From Eriocheir sinensis (lineage: Eukaryota > Arthropoda > Malacostraca > Decapoda > Varunidae), in contig NC_066513.1 of the NCBI RefSeq assembly GCF_024679095.1, positions 3,698,023 through 3,762,022 of the forward strand: 64,000 nucleotides of DNA, read 5' to 3'. The notes beneath the pieces are model-generated. The model made no database searches. It was not told the DNA's origin and saw only the letters and a list, made by a program, of their open reading frames with translations. Below, one piece after another: positions 15,622-26,336 of this stretch (the first letter of the stretch is position 1; each line of letters starts with the position of its first letter). A program made the translations under genes and the position numbers.

Positions 15622-16204
15622 GCATTGTAAGGAAGAAGGGTGGTAGGGTCTTTGGGACGAATCATGAATGGCAGAAGTGTGAGCATGGAGGTAAAGAGGG
15701 ATTTGAGAAATACAGTAATAGTACCAACCCTCACATGTGCAAGTGAAACATGGGCCTGGAATGAAAGTCAGAGGTCTAGAGTGCAGGCAGCGGAAATGAG
15801 TTATTTGAGGAGTGCTTGTGGTGTGAGTAGAATGGATGGAATGAGTAATGAAAGTGTGTACGAGCATTTTGGAATGTGTCACAGGGGTGAAGGGAAGAAG
15901 TGTGGAGTGGTGGAAGAAGTTAAAGTGGTTTGGCCACATGGAGCGAATGGAGGAGAGTAAGATGACCAGAAGGGTGTATGTGAGTGAGATAGAGGGAGGG
16001 AATGCTAGGGGACGACCTCCAGTGAAATGGAGGGATAGGGTGCAAGAGTACGTTAAGGAGAGGGGGGAAAGATCTTTGAGAAACTTTGAGCAGGCAAGGA
16101 GGGAGTGTCTGGATAGAGAAAGTTGGAAGCTCTTCTGCCGTGGCCATCCCCTGGTGGGAGCTCCTAGGAGCAGGCGTCGATGAAATGATGAATGATGATG
16201 ATGA
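15622..16204 (+). mobile_element. 5'-truncated LINE (RTE-like?) inserted in the CR1-like LINE
   Basis: Flanked by TGAACGG on both sides (15615-15621 and 16205-16211). It encodes the C-terminal part of a non-LTR RT polyprotein: a CASETWAWNE block, SYLRSACGVSRMDGM, then KWFGHMERMEESKM and GRPPVKWRDRV after one frameshift near 15880. It ends with a stop and a short (ATG)n tail (16183-16204). A trinucleotide tail fits RTE-type elements; the clade is uncertain. Confidence 0.75.
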
Positions 16205-16518
16205 TGAACGGCAAATTAAAGAATAGAGAAACAATCGATAAACTGAAAATGGATGGAACTAAATATGAAGACCCAGCAGAGATGGCAGAAGTAATGAACA
16301 ACAGCTTTCAAAAAGTTTTCACAAAGGAAGACTAATTCGTACAACCACCGGGCCAGGAAAGAGGAAGGGTTATGCAGGAGATACAGTTAACGGTGCAGGA
16401 GGTCAAAGAGAGCTTGAACAAGCTGGATGTAAGAAAGGTGACGGGGCCGGATGGAATATCAGGGTGGATCTTGAAATAATGTTGTGAGCAACTTGCAGAG
16501 AAACTGCACTCCATAATG

Positions 16519-16525
16519 TTTTTTT

Positions 16526-16560
<35 letters not shown>

Positions 16561-16921
16561 TTTTTTTTATACGTTGATTGCCTATTGCGCCGATAGGCAT
16601 CTTCCCAGTGGGGCCTGATGGTCGGCCCAAGGCTTCTTCCAGGTGGGGCCTGATGGTCGGCCCAGCCCGTTCTGGCGCAGGCGAGTGTTTATAGTGGCGC
16701 CATCTTGCATTAGCCCATGCTGCCCCCCGGAACTCGTTCTTGATTTGCTTGGACGGCTTCCTCTTGAGTCCGGGTTGATGGGTGGTCTTCAGGACAGCAT
16801 GTGGGTAGTTTTAAGCCACTCGGCGGTGACTGAAAAATCCGAGTGGTAGCGTGGGGATTCGAACCCGCGTCGTCCATCACGCGGTGAATGTGGGCCCAGT
16901 ACGCTACCACCTACGCCACCG
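16519..16921 (-). mobile_element. tRNA-derived SINE with (AAAT)n tail
   Basis: On the minus strand it starts with a tRNA-like head (A-box-like TGGCGTAGGTGGTAGCG, B box GGTTCGAATCC near 16860). It continues through a conserved body (GACCACCCATCAACCCGGAC, GGGGGGCAGCATG, ATAAACACTCGCCTGCGCCA) and ends in AAAT repeats (plus-strand TTTA, 16526-16560). CCATAATG is present on both sides (16511-16518 and 16922-16929). Related copies: 24430-24608, 26004-26336, 34316-34470, 36336-36628. Confidence 0.85.
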
Positions 16922-16929
16922 CCATAATG

Positions 16930-18012
16930 AGTGAAGGAAGGGTACCACAAGGTTGGAAGAGAGCAAACATAGTACCAATTTATAAGGGAGGAAAGAGAGA
17001 GGACCCATTAAATTACAGACCGGTATCACTCACTAGTGTGGTTGTGAAGATATGTGAGAGGCTAGTTAAAAACAGGTGGTCGGATTTTTTAGAAAGTGAG
17101 AAAATTATCTCGGATTGCAAGTTTGGATTCAGGAGAGGGAGATCTTGTGTCACCAACTTGTTGTGTTATTACTCAAGGGTGACAGATTTAATACAAGAGA
17201 GAGAAGGCTGGGGGGATGGAGTGTACCTGGATTTGAAAAAGGCATTCGACAAAGTACCGCACAGAAGACTAATTTGGAAAATTAAAAATAGGGATGGAGT
17301 GGGTGATGGACTGATTAAGGGCCGCTTTCACAGTCACGTTTGTTTGTTTTGATCGTTACCAATGGCTGTTATCACCGCTATAGTATTTCCACGTAAAACC
17401 GGCCGATGGGGTAGTGGCGGCTGCAGGGTTAGCCTAGCCCCGCACCTTACCACACATTCTCAATAGCTCTCCCTTCCTCTGCAGCCGCCACTACCCCATA
17501 GGCCAGTTTCACATGGAAAATTATAGTGGCGATCACTGCCATTGGTAACGATCAAAACAAACAAAGTGACTGTGAAAGCGCCCCTAAGTGGCTGGAGGAC
17601 TTCCTAACTAACAGGGAAATGAGGACAATAATTAGGGACAGGGTTTCCAACTGGTGCCCTGTGATGAGTGGGGTCCCACAAGGTTCAGTGCTGGCGCCAA
17701 TAATGTTTGCTGTTTATATAATTGATATGGTGGACGGAGTGACCAGCTATGTGAGTTTGGTTGCAGATGATGCAAAGCTATTGACACGAGTCAATGATGT
17801 GAAGGACTGTGAGGCATTGCAAAGGGACCTGGATAAAATATTGGAGTGGAGTGGTACATGGCAGATGGAGTTCAACCTTGGGAAATGTAAAAAAATAGAG
17901 TTTGGTAGGAGTGGCAGATGTGAATACGATTATAAGATGGGAAATGAGATAATATGCAGAGGAATGGAAGAAAAAGATTTGGGAGTGACTGTCTCAGAGA
18001 ACATGAGAACAT
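16930..18012 (+). pseudogene. CR1-like reverse transcriptase domain, split by a MITE
   Basis: Contains canonical RT blocks: LNYRPVSLTSVVVKI, FGFRRGRSC, YLDLKKAFDKVPH, then, after the MITE at 17319-17584, GVPQGSVLAPIMFAVYI, LVADDAKLL (the catalytic ADD, FADD in most relatives), and MEFNLGKCKKIEFG. Removing the MITE with one TAA copy joins the codons for GLIK to WLEDFLTNR in frame. The domain ends near [10 protein letters not shown], about where the connection domain begins, and then meets a (TA)n array. It would copy LINE RNA at the nicked target. Confidence 0.85.
17319..17584. mobile_element. PIF/Harbinger-type MITE inside the LINE RT
   Basis: Ends GGGCCGCTTTCACAGTCA and TGACTGTGAAAGCGCCCC are flanked by TAA on each side (17316-17318 and 17585-17587). 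The interior is an inverted near-palindrome with TAGCCTAGCCCCGC at the centre. Same family as 1968-2209 and 5357-5615. Confidence 0.9.
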
Positions 18013-18014
18013 TA

Positions 18015-18106
<92 letters not shown>
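18015..18106. repeat. (TA)n microsatellite
   Basis: Pure TA dinucleotides at the junction between the CR1-like LINE and the Jockey-like LINE. Confidence 0.95.
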
Positions 18107-18109
<3 letters not shown>

Positions 18110-18639
18110 CACACCCACCCACACGCACAAAAGTTCAATTATCTGTATCTGCATTATCCAAGAGTCAATGTTATCTGGAACGCCTCAAAAAACAGTTTCT
18201 CCACCTATCCACTCGACACAATCTTCCAAACACCTATCCCCTATTCTTTGACAACACTCAGCTATCACCTTCTTCAACACTAAACATCCTCGGTTTATCC
18301 TTAACTCAAAATCTCAACTGGAAACTTCATATCTCTTCTCTTGCTAAATCAGCTTCCTCGAGGCTGGGCGTTCTGTACCATCTCCACCAGTTCTTCTCCC
18401 CCGCACAGTTGCTATCCATTTACAGGAGCCTTGTCCGCCCTCGTATGGAGTATGCATCTCACGTGTGGGGGGGCTCCACTCACACAGCTCTCCTGGATAG
18501 AGAAGAGTCTAAGGCCGGTGTCACACTGGGCGGTTTCGCCGCGCGGCAAAACCGCTGGGTGGGGAAAAGCGGCGGCGCCGCCTAACCAGTACCATGTCGC
18601 ACTTTGGCGGTTTTGCCGCGCGGCAGCGCTGACCTCAAG

Positions 18640-19570
18640 ATTGTTTGTGTCCTTGAGGCAGAAGGATTACTTAAAGAGCCCACATTTCTGAGAAATTGGG
18701 TTCACCCATTTTACGCTGAGAGGGAAACTAGTGAAAAGTTTGAGAAGTTTTATGATAATGTGTGGTGTTAGTGATCTCTGATTTCAGTCCAAGGGCACAA
18801 TGCATTCAAGCTAGAAATCGAGCAAACAGAGTACTGGGTTTTATATCAAGGAGCGTAAGCAAGCGCCGAAGTCTTCCTCAAACTACATGTAGCATTAGTT
18901 AGACCTCATCTTGATTATGCGGTTCAGTTCTGGTCAGATTACTATAGAATGGATATAAAAATGTTAGAATCAGTGCAGAGAAGGATGACTAAGATGATTC
19001 AAGAGTTACGAAACTTGCCATACGAGGAAAGACTCACACAGTTAAACTTGCATTCTCTAGAAAGGCGAAGGGTGCGTGGAGACATGATCGAGGTTTATAA
19101 ATGGATGAAGGGCTGTAATAAGGGGGATATTAAAAAGGTTATGTTGGTAAGAGAACCGGGTAGGACACGTAGTAATGGGTTTAAACTGGATAAATTCAGA
19201 TGCAACAAGGAACTATGCAAAAAATGGCTTACTAACAGAGTGGTAGATAAGTGGAACAGGCTGAGGAGTCATGTGGTGAGTGCCAGAACAATTGTCGCAT
19301 TAAAAAATAGATTAGAGAAATTCATGAACATCGATATTAGGTGGGGTTAGATTCACGGGAGCTTAGGTTCAAAGGAGCTGCCTTGTACAGGCCTACCGGC
19401 CTCTTGCACACTCCTACGTTCTCATGTTCTTATGTTGTTAATTACCGAATGACCAGGGCTTCATTTGATAAATTGCTGCAAGTCCTAAGGCCTCACATCT
19501 CCAAACAAAACACACAGTTCAGGAGGTCAATATCTGCCGAGGAAAGATTGACAATTACACTAATTGAATA
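18640..19570 (+). pseudogene. Harbinger transposase N-terminal remnant, two pieces
   Basis: The first piece (about 18690-18770) reads RNWVHPFYAERETSEKFEKF, matching the RxFWVHP...ERxxxGEF start of HARBI1-type transposases. The second piece (about 19443-19570) reads YRMTRASFDKLLQVLRPHIS followed by RRSISAEERLTITL, matching the next conserved block of the same proteins. A CR1-like LINE end separates them. The DDE catalytic region is missing, so it is inactive. Assignment is from family knowledge, without alignment. Confidence 0.75.
18790..19436 (+). mobile_element. CR1-like LINE 3' end inside the Harbinger element
   Basis: Encodes the C-terminal domain that follows RT in this LINE family: RANRVLGFISRS, then after a frameshift PHLDYAVQFWSDYY, QRRMTKMIQELRNLPYEERL, LERRRVRGDMIEVYKWMKG, and NRVVDKWNRLRSHVVSA to a stop at about 19350. 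A short 3' UTR ends in TTCTCATGTTCTTATG-type 8-bp repeats, as CR1 elements do. It is 5'-truncated and probably the same family as 14431-18014. Confidence 0.85.
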
Positions 19571-20330
19571 AACAAATCAACGTCAAACATGTTGGTCGAC
19601 CGCGCGGCGGAACCGCCTGGTGTGACCACGTGCATTGAACTGTATGTGTTGTGTCCTCAATCGCGGCGGGAAGCGGCAGCGCGGCATGGCGGTTCTGCCG
19701 CAGCATGCTGTGGTGGCGGGCGGTTGTCACAGGCACCGCTGCGTAAAACCGCCCAGTGTGACACCTCCAATTGGTTTGTGTGTGTTATCGCAAAAGCGGC
19801 GAAACCGCTCGGCGAAACCGCGCGGCAAAATCGCCTAGTGTGACACCGGCCTAAGGCTCTTCGTCTCATCAGCTCTCCTCCTCGTACCGAAAGTCTTCTA
19901 ACTCTTAAAGTCCGCCGCCATGTTGCCTCTCTTTCTATCTTCTATCGATATTTTCATGCTGACTGCTCTTCTGAACTTGTTAACTGCATGCCTCCTCTCC
20001 TCCCGCGGCCCCGCTGCACACGACTTTCTACTCATGCTCATCCCTATACTGTCCAAACCCCTTATGCAAGAGTTAACCAGCATCTTCATTCTTTCATCCC
20101 TTACACTGGTAAACTCTGGAACAGCCTTCCTTCATCTATATTTCCTCCAGCCTATGACATGACCTCTTTCAAGAGGAGAGTATCAAGACACCTTTCCTCC
20201 CGAAATTGACCTCTCTTTTGGCTGCTCATAACTTTTGTCTCTGTAGGAACAGCGATTAGCAGGCTTTTTTTTTACACCTTTTTTTGTTGCCCTTGAGCTG
20301 TTTCTTTAGCTGTAAAAAAAAAAAGGGAGG

Positions 20331-21770
20331 GGGGATTGAAATCTGAAATCTTATTATTGTACCCTCATACAGTGCAGTGAAGTCTGTCAAATTATCTGTC
20401 TGCATTAGACCGATAAGTGCAAAACAGTTACAATATCTGTATAACTTACTGTTAAGTGGGGGAGATGATGTGCACATCTATTACAAAGCTTGTACGTATA
20501 CTGTGAGGGAGGTGTGGGGGATATATGTGATGTAGCATCTGGTGCACAAGGCGGTGCAGGGTAGCAGGCATCCGGTGACTGCCCATGAACTTACCAGCCA
20601 TGCCTCTGTACACTTTTGTCATGGCTGGTTCAGGCCCCCCTCTCTATGTCCTCTAGCCTTACTCTCTGGTACACTGACTCAAGGTGCTATGAGGCATACG
20701 AAAGACAGCCATGTGCCTCAGTGTCAGAATCCAGACCCAGGAGCCGGAGGAAGAGGCTGCTGCCATTGCTGCTGCTATATAATTGATGAGTAATTTTGTT
20801 GTGGCTCAAGCTTGGGCTCCACCAATCACCTCCAGGCATAAAATATAACTGCCGCTCATGAGACTTATAGCCAGAGTCATAAACAGTAAAGATAATTTAA
20901 AAGGGTCTTATATTTACACAGGCAAGCAGCGGTCATGGAAGCCAAAAATCTGTGGCCTTGCCTGATGGGAGGGCTGCCCCGCCACACACTGCCACAACCC
21001 AGCTGTAGTCCCACATCAACCTTGCCGCACACAACACAAACCAAGGATTTCCCTTACAAAAAGTAAGTGTAACTTGTTCCTTATATAAACTAAAAAAATC
21101 CATAAAGGTGGTTTATCAAAACTGCTTGGCTGCTTATTTGCCTCCCTGACTTGCCCTACTCAATGCTTATGTTGGCCTTCAGGCTGCAACTCAATCACGT
21201 GCTCACTCACCACCTGCCTCTCAGTGAGCCCTAATGATAGCTGGAGCAGGACATGGGGAAACACAACTTACCTGCAGACTAAAGCCAATCATCTCAGTTG
21301 ATACAGTTGCTGAAGGCTTGCTCAGCTTCAGGATGGGTCACACGTTTAGGATGTAGGTACTCTGTCAGCGGTGCTGCCACACATTCATGGAAAGGATTTT
21401 TGCAAGTGTGCTTCATGTCATCAGGGGGGTGGCGTAGGCAACAATTCTTTTGTAATGAAGTGTGATTCCAGTTCTTTCTGAAAAAAAATATGTAAATCCT
21501 TTCCACAATGACATGGATAATATGGAAAATCAAGGGATCATTTTACTTGTATCCCATTGAGCCAATCCTTCATAAAGATTTTCTTTCTCTTTCATGAAGG
21601 GGTAACTATAGTAAGAGATTTGTAATGGACAAAATTTTTTGTACTGCTCTGCATCTCCTTGTATCAATATTTTATTGATGAATACTGTAAGTAAAATTGT
21701 GAATTTGAGGGAAAAGAATAATGAAAAATGTGTGAAGCTAAAGTGACTGACCCACCTGATGTGGAAAGCC
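20331..21770. other. Unassigned intergenic or intronic sequence
   Basis: No gene, known repeat or strong open frame recognised. Short open frames of 60-85 codons have no family signature. Confidence 0.5.
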
Positions 21771-21774
21771 TCCC

Positions 21775-21975
21775 AAACTCACTAAGCGAGTGGGCACTTC
21801 TTTGGGCGACTGGGTAAGGAGTGGCTTTCCCATCGAGCCAGTCGTGGGTTCAATCTCCAGCGCCGGTAAAACCCTTTCCAGGTCTGGATTGATTTCTCAT
21901 GTTTTTTGTAACACGCAGAAGCCTTGTGGAGGTGTGTTAGTGGAATTAAGTGGCATTATAAATATACATTTGACC
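21775..21975 (+). mobile_element. Probable tRNA-derived SINE (second type)
   Basis: GGGCGACTGGGTAAGGAGTG resembles an A-box region and GTGGGTTCAATCTCC at about 21847 a B box, spaced as in a tRNA head. A non-coding body with CTTGTGGAGGTGTGTTAGTG follows. No clear flanking duplication was found. Confidence 0.5.
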
Positions 21976-22366
21976 CTTGATTTAACAAATTTAGAATTTA
22001 ACAAATTCCATCCACTATTTGAGAAGTGAACCAAACCACTAAGAAGTCAGCTTCTTGAAAAATGTGTCTGCTAAGTGGCTGCATGTTGATGCGGTGTTCC
22101 CGCCAAATCACGTTTCACATGAAGTGTCAGTCGCTGTTTACCTCTTGACCTAGCTACATGATATTGTAATATATACCATATCATCATGCACACATACAGT
22201 AAACCTTCCATAAATTGGACACATTGGCCTGTTTGCATCTGGATGTTATGATGCCTATCACCACCTGAATTTGAATTTTCTCTCAGCTTTCTTGGGTAAA
22301 GGGGTGATAGCTATTTTTATCTTTACCTTTGGGTCCTCAGGCAACCCTACTATTAAAGGCCCTCAC
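21976..22366. other. Unassigned sequence
   Basis: Nothing recognisable. It contains ordinary AT-rich sequence only. Confidence 0.4.
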
Positions 22367-22577
22367 GTTACTTCGATGATGAAAATGCTTAGGTGTTTGT
22401 GATGAGGAGGCTTTGGTGGTAACTCAGGCATGAGGAGGGGGTGTTGCCTCCATTGCTGCCTCTCTGCCTCTTCCACCTCCTCTGCCACTGCTACTAGCTG
22501 AGAGGCGGCTTCTTCTTTTGTCCAAAATGGCTGAGTCTGGCTCAGACTTCCAGGGGGGTCCTGGCAGTCTATAGCAC
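22367..22577 (-). CDS. Possible coding exon of an unknown gene
   Basis: The minus-strand frame encodes an acidic, helix-prone segment (EEAASQLVAVAEEVEEAERQ, then QHPLLMPELPPKPPHHKH). It is bounded by a plausible acceptor (TTACCTCACCCCAG at 22578) and donor (AAC|GTGAGG at 22367-22361). No family is recognised and no neighbouring exons were found. The splice-like borders and non-repetitive composition are the only support. It could equally be chance open sequence. Confidence 0.25.
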
Positions 22578-22937
22578 CTGGGGTGAGGTAATCTTGAGGG
22601 GAACAGCAGCCAGGTGTGGGTGGACACACACAATGCACTATGCAGTCTGGTGGCTAGCGAAACAAGGCAGCTTCAGTGTGCACACTTGCCATTACAGCCA
22701 GGTTCTGAAATGGTTCTTGTGTGAAGCGATTGGCCTGCAGAATTCAAGGTGGGTGCCATGAATTATACATCTTGGAAATGAGCCATTTTGGCCTGAGAAA
22801 CCTGTGTTTTAGTTCTCTCTGTGGATTAAAAACAATACAGACTTATTGGTAAAGTACAGTTGATTACCAATCTGGAATTTACAAAGCCATATATTAGGCA
22901 AATCCACTGTGTTTATATGTATGTATGTATGTGTGCA

Positions 22938-22938
<1 letters not shown>
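22578..22938. other. Unassigned sequence
   Basis: No gene or repeat recognised between the candidate exon and the (TC)n array. Confidence 0.4.

Positions 22939-22974
<36 letters not shown>
22939..22974. repeat. (TC)n microsatellite
   Basis: Uninterrupted TC dinucleotides preceded by a short (TATG)n run. Confidence 0.95.
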
Positions 22975-22978
<4 letters not shown>

Positions 22979-22984
22979 GTTAAA

Positions 22985-23488
22985 CGTCACCAGGGGTGGT
23001 CTGGGCGCCCGTGATGTTCCAACTCGCTCTCTCAAACGCACTGGCAGGAAGATCAGCGTACGCCATTTTGCTGCGAGTGAGACGCCGTTACCATAGCAAC
23101 GACGAGGCTTAGTAAAAGGACGGCCTTTTTCTCCACTCTTGCAGCACTCTTAGAGCACTGACAGTTACTGCGGCAAGAATTTCTTTTACACTATGATAGA
23201 TACAGCGAACACTGCTCTCATTCACTTGGTATGCTCTCCCTACCGCAACGTAACTCATCCCAAAACGTAACTTCTCCTAAATCTGAATTCTTCTGCAAGG
23301 TGAACACCTTTCTCAAACGCTTTGGGATGCTTTGAGCGGGTGTTTTGTTAGAACAGTGTTGCCACTCACGCCTTGGCTACTTGGTGTGACGAGCGGGAAA
23401 TTTAAAAATCCTAAAAAAATTTTTTCATGTCAATCCGCATAAAACCGAAACCATACTATTGGAAACTGTACTATTTGAGGGACGACTG
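22985..23488. mobile_element. Fragment of a TA-target element (CAGTCGTCCC family)
   Basis: The right end CTATTTGAGGGACGACTG is followed by TA (23489-23490). Read on the minus strand, the interior matches the left part of the complete member at 29694-30881 (TTTCCCGCTCGTC, CCAAGTAGCC blocks). The left terminus was not found. The 22985-23110 part shares CCATAGCAACGACGAGGCTT with the pogo-like element at 61320-63921. Confidence 0.7.
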
Positions 23489-23490
23489 TA

Positions 23491-24106
23491 CAGCAGTTGG
23501 TGGCATCAATTTCCCAAAAAACAGGGTTGCTTCGTAAATGCAAAAAGATATATCAGGATGATTCAGTTATTTTACGGAGTTTTTACTCATTCATCCTCCC
23601 TTCCTTTGAATATTGCTCCCCTGTGTGGCTTTCAGCTGCCAATTCCCATCTTCATCTTTTGGAGAGGGCCTTTAATAATGTTAGATTCCTACTACCCAAT
23701 CTTAACATTACCAATGAGCGTCGCCGGTTGGTAGGAAGTTTGACATTTTTATATAAAACTGTTAGTACTAATGACCATCCCTTTCATAGCAAACTTCCCC
23801 CACCTTTTAACCATGCTCGTGCTACTAGGTTCACAGAATCCCTTAATAGTAGAGCTTTTTCATATATATGATGTAATACTAATCATCTTTCAAGATCATT
23901 TATCCCTGCCCTAACAAAACTATGAAACTCTCTTCCAGAAGAGGTTGTAAATTCCTGTTCATCTAATTTATTCAAAAGTAGGGTTAATTCTTTTCTTCTA
24001 AAACACCCTATTTCATTGCCATAGCTATGCTGGGCCCTCTTTGGAGACTCAATCACATTTGGGGTTATAGTCATTTTGACTCTTCTTTGGGGCTCCCTCA
24101 GTTTTG

Positions 24107-24145
<39 letters not shown>
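23491..24145 (+). mobile_element. LINE 3' end with (AAT)n tail
   Basis: Encodes a post-RT C-terminal region (FILPSFEYCSPVWLSAANSH, LLERAFNNVRFLL, NERRRLVGSLTFLYKT), with stops near 23871 and 23923, and a continuing frame to about 24104. It ends in (AAT)n at 24107-24144, a tail type seen in CR1/L2/RTE-like LINEs. 5'-truncated at the TA element. Confidence 0.75.
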
Positions 24146-24429
24146 GTCACTTGTGTCAAAAGCATACATATTTCAAGATTTACACGAGGACCTTCCTAAT
24201 GCAATCTGCCGAGCGTGGCGACACCATGGCCAAAATGCATTTTCTTCTTCCCCTATTAATTCTCTAACTTGGGAGCTTGTCCATGAACAAATGGGCAATG
24301 TTCATAAGGTCAAAATTAGCCATTCCCAAAATAACTTTTTGCTATGTCACAAAGATAGTATGTTGAACAGCCAGGTGGTATTCCAGCAAGCCTTGCAGCT
24401 TATTCAGTGATGTGGCACGTCACTCAGCA

Positions 24430-24608
24430 TCTTTTTGTTTTTTTATGTGCCACCCTATAGCACCCATAGGGTTTCTTGAGGGGCCTGGTTGGTGGTTGGC
24501 CCCACCCCGTCATGGCGCAGGCAAGTGTTTTATAGTTGCATCATCTTTTCTTGGCTCTGCTGCCCCCCCGGAGCTCGTTCTTGATTCACTTGGACGGTTT
24601 CCTCTAGC
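24430..24608 (-). mobile_element. tRNA-derived SINE, 5'-truncated
   Basis: Shares the body of the 16519-16921 family (GTCATGGCGCAGGCAAGTGT, CTGCTGCCCCCCCGGAGCTC, CACTTGGACGG) and lacks the tRNA-like head. Read as plus strand it starts after a short T run. Confidence 0.7.
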
Positions 24609-24975
24609 CCTATCTTGGCAATCACAACATGCAAGCTACATGGGAACTGTTTTCTCTTCACACAATAGCTTGGCAGCTCATCTACCAACATGAGCTGTTA
24701 TTGTTATTGTGTGATCCTGTGCACCATGAGTGATACCATCACTGCCAGTGGTGACCCTGGCACCAGTTCAGTGATGAAGAGTATAGGGGAAAAAAAAATA
24801 TTAGAGATGCAAAATGTGTTTCTGTTTTTATCTCCCATTTTTTTCTTCCCTTTATAATCACTTTCTGGTCTACCTTACCATCTTCCTAATCTCATTTTCT
24901 TCTTTCTTAACCATAATTTGTTTCCTTGATCATTCTCCTTCTTGTACAGTGCATTTCAGTAACCTGGAGGTGTTA
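24609..24975. other. Unassigned sequence
   Basis: No gene recognised. There is a T/C-rich stretch at 24825-24950. Confidence 0.4.
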
Positions 24976-25230
24976 AGGGGCTATTACACTGGGCAAATTT
25001 TCTGTGGATCTTCAGTCAAACCATGATTTCCGCTGGCGTGGTTCTCATATTTTCGTGGTTTTCTGACGTGTCCACGGTCTTCCAAAGCTACGGTAAATTT
25101 CACCGAAGGACGACGGTATCACTCACCATCATCATCGGCAGCAATAACACAAAACAAATGAGAACCACGCCAGCGGAAATCGTGGTTTGACTGAAGATCC
25201 ACGAAAAATTTGCCCAGTGTAATAGCCCCT
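24976..25230. mobile_element. PIF/Harbinger-type MITE, 255 bp
   Basis: Ends AGGGGCTATTACACTGGGCA and TGCCCAGTGTAATAGCCCCT are exact inverted copies, flanked by TTA (24973-24975 and 25231-25233). The inverted homology extends through GATCTTCAGTCAAACCA and GCTGGCGTGGTTCTCAT, so the element folds into a hairpin with a short centre. Non-coding. Confidence 0.9.
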
Positions 25231-25295
25231 TTACTCCCATAGCCATCCCTTACAGGGGGTGGTGGTGATGATTCATGTGTATCTTGCTCTCTTTG

Positions 25296-25366
25296 AACAC
25301 ATTGCCTTGAATTTGCCTTCAATTTAAGTTGGGCTCAAACTGAAGGCAAATTCAAGGCAATGTATA
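25296..25366. repeat. Short inverted repeat
   Basis: CATTGCCTTGAATTTGCCTT and AAGGCAAATTCAAGGCAATG flank about 22 bases, so this could form a stem of about 20 bp. It may be the remaining ends of a small MITE. Confidence 0.8.
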
Positions 25367-26003
25367 ACCCGATATCTTGAATGTTGATGGAGATGGAATT
25401 TTGAAAGTTGCAAAATTTTGACGGCAATTTTCCCATGTTTATCTTTAGGTGCTTGGCGGATTGGTGATGGTTCATGTATTTTGCACTTTTTATAATGTAC
25501 TGCCTCGTTGGACAAGACATTCAGCTTCGATTTAAGCCAGATGTTCATTTAAAAAAAAAAATTTTTTAGTACTTGGTAAATTGCATTACAAATGCCCTCA
25601 TGTGACAAAATGGTTTTAATACACAGGACATCCTACAGTAAAGATGAGATGGGTAAACATATATAGGCAAGATTACAGAAATGGTTAATAGTCTGGTTGT
25701 TTTATTAAAAAAATATGCAAAATATTCCTGAGTGAAATATACAATAACTGGTACCAAAAATAATACTGATGACAATAACCATAATAATCATTCATGTGTT
25801 TCTGCAAAGGCCGGGTAGGGAGTCACAAAGGCCAAGTGATCACTCTGACGAATATTTTCTTTGACCTCAACCTCTTGCATCAAGGGAACTTTATCCCTTT
25901 TGACACCCTCTTATGACAACCAGTAGAAAATAGATGTGTATTCTTAATCAACTTGTCTCAGGAAGGTAATCATATATATATATATAAAAAAAATTAAAAA
26001 TTA
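25367..26003. other. Unassigned sequence
   Basis: AT-rich. No gene recognised. Confidence 0.4.
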
Positions 26004-26336
26004 CAGACGGTGGCTGAGTGAACAGCGTGTCAGCGCTGCGTCCAGGATAACACAGGTTTGCGCCCCGCCCGGTGCCACAAGCTACAAGTTTTCAGTCCCT
26101 GCCGAGTGGCCTAAGACTACCCACATGCTGTCCGGAAGACCACCTATCAATCTGGACTCTAGATTCTCTCTCTAAAAGAGAGGGTCATTGATGAGGTCCA
26201 GGATGCAACATGAGCCAAGCAAGATGGCACCAATATAAACACTTGCCAGCTCCAGAACGGGCCCCACAGGCGAAAATGTAAAAAAAAAAAAATAATAAAT
26301 AAATAAATAAATAAATAAAATAAATAATAATAATAA
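26004..26336 (+). mobile_element. tRNA-derived SINE with (AAAT)n tail, plus strand
   Basis: Head CAGACGGTGGCTGAGTGAAC...ACAGGTTTGCGCCCC (A- and B-box-like). The body has CCGAGTGGCCTAAGACTACC, CACATGCTGTCCGGAAGACC and ATAAACACTTGCCAGC, and the tail is (AAAT)n at 26292-26320. Same family as 16519-16921, here with a CTCTCTCTAAAAGAGAG insert. Confidence 0.8.

Larger units (their letters stand above)
14431..18014 (+). mobile_element. CR1-like non-LTR retrotransposon, broken by three insertions
   Basis: Endonuclease (about 14490-15621), linker (16212-16518) and reverse transcriptase (16930-17318, 17588-18012) occur in the right order on one strand. They are separated by a LINE (15622-16204), a SINE (16519-16921) and a Harbinger MITE (17319-17584). 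The 3' part is lost at a (TA)n array. The clade call (CR1-like, as opposed to Jockey) rests on RT motifs and on the matching 3' piece at 18790-19436. Several frameshifts and stops show it is dead. Confidence 0.8.
18513..19851. mobile_element. PIF/Harbinger element with transposase remnant
   Basis: Inverted ends GGCCGGTGTCACACTGGGCG / CTAGTGTGACACCGGCC are flanked by TAA on both sides (18510-18512 and 19852-19854). GC-rich GCGGCAAAACCGC-type palindromic blocks lie at both subterminal ends. The interior carries a Harbinger transposase N-terminal remnant, split by a CR1-like LINE 3' end. Confidence 0.85.
18160..20330 (+). mobile_element. Jockey-like LINE 3' half (family 'LINE-A'), split by a Harbinger element
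   Basis: Encodes the C-terminal region that follows the RT: an LSLTQNLNWKLHISSLAK block, RPRMEYASHVWGGSTHTALL at about 18438-18496, then after the insertion KALRLISSPP, PRPRCTRLSTHAHPYTVQTP and FKRRVSRHLSSRN before a stop near 20207. A 3' UTR with T runs and a terminal A run follows (20260-20325). Removing 18513-19851 plus one TAA joins GAGTCTAA to GGCTCTTCG, as in the uninterrupted copy at 47745-48478. Clade by motif memory only. Confidence 0.8.

Noticed and set aside
16840..16921. tRNA gene with GGTTCGAATCC
   Set aside because: It is the head of a SINE with a (AAAT)n tail and target duplication; sibling copies share the body.
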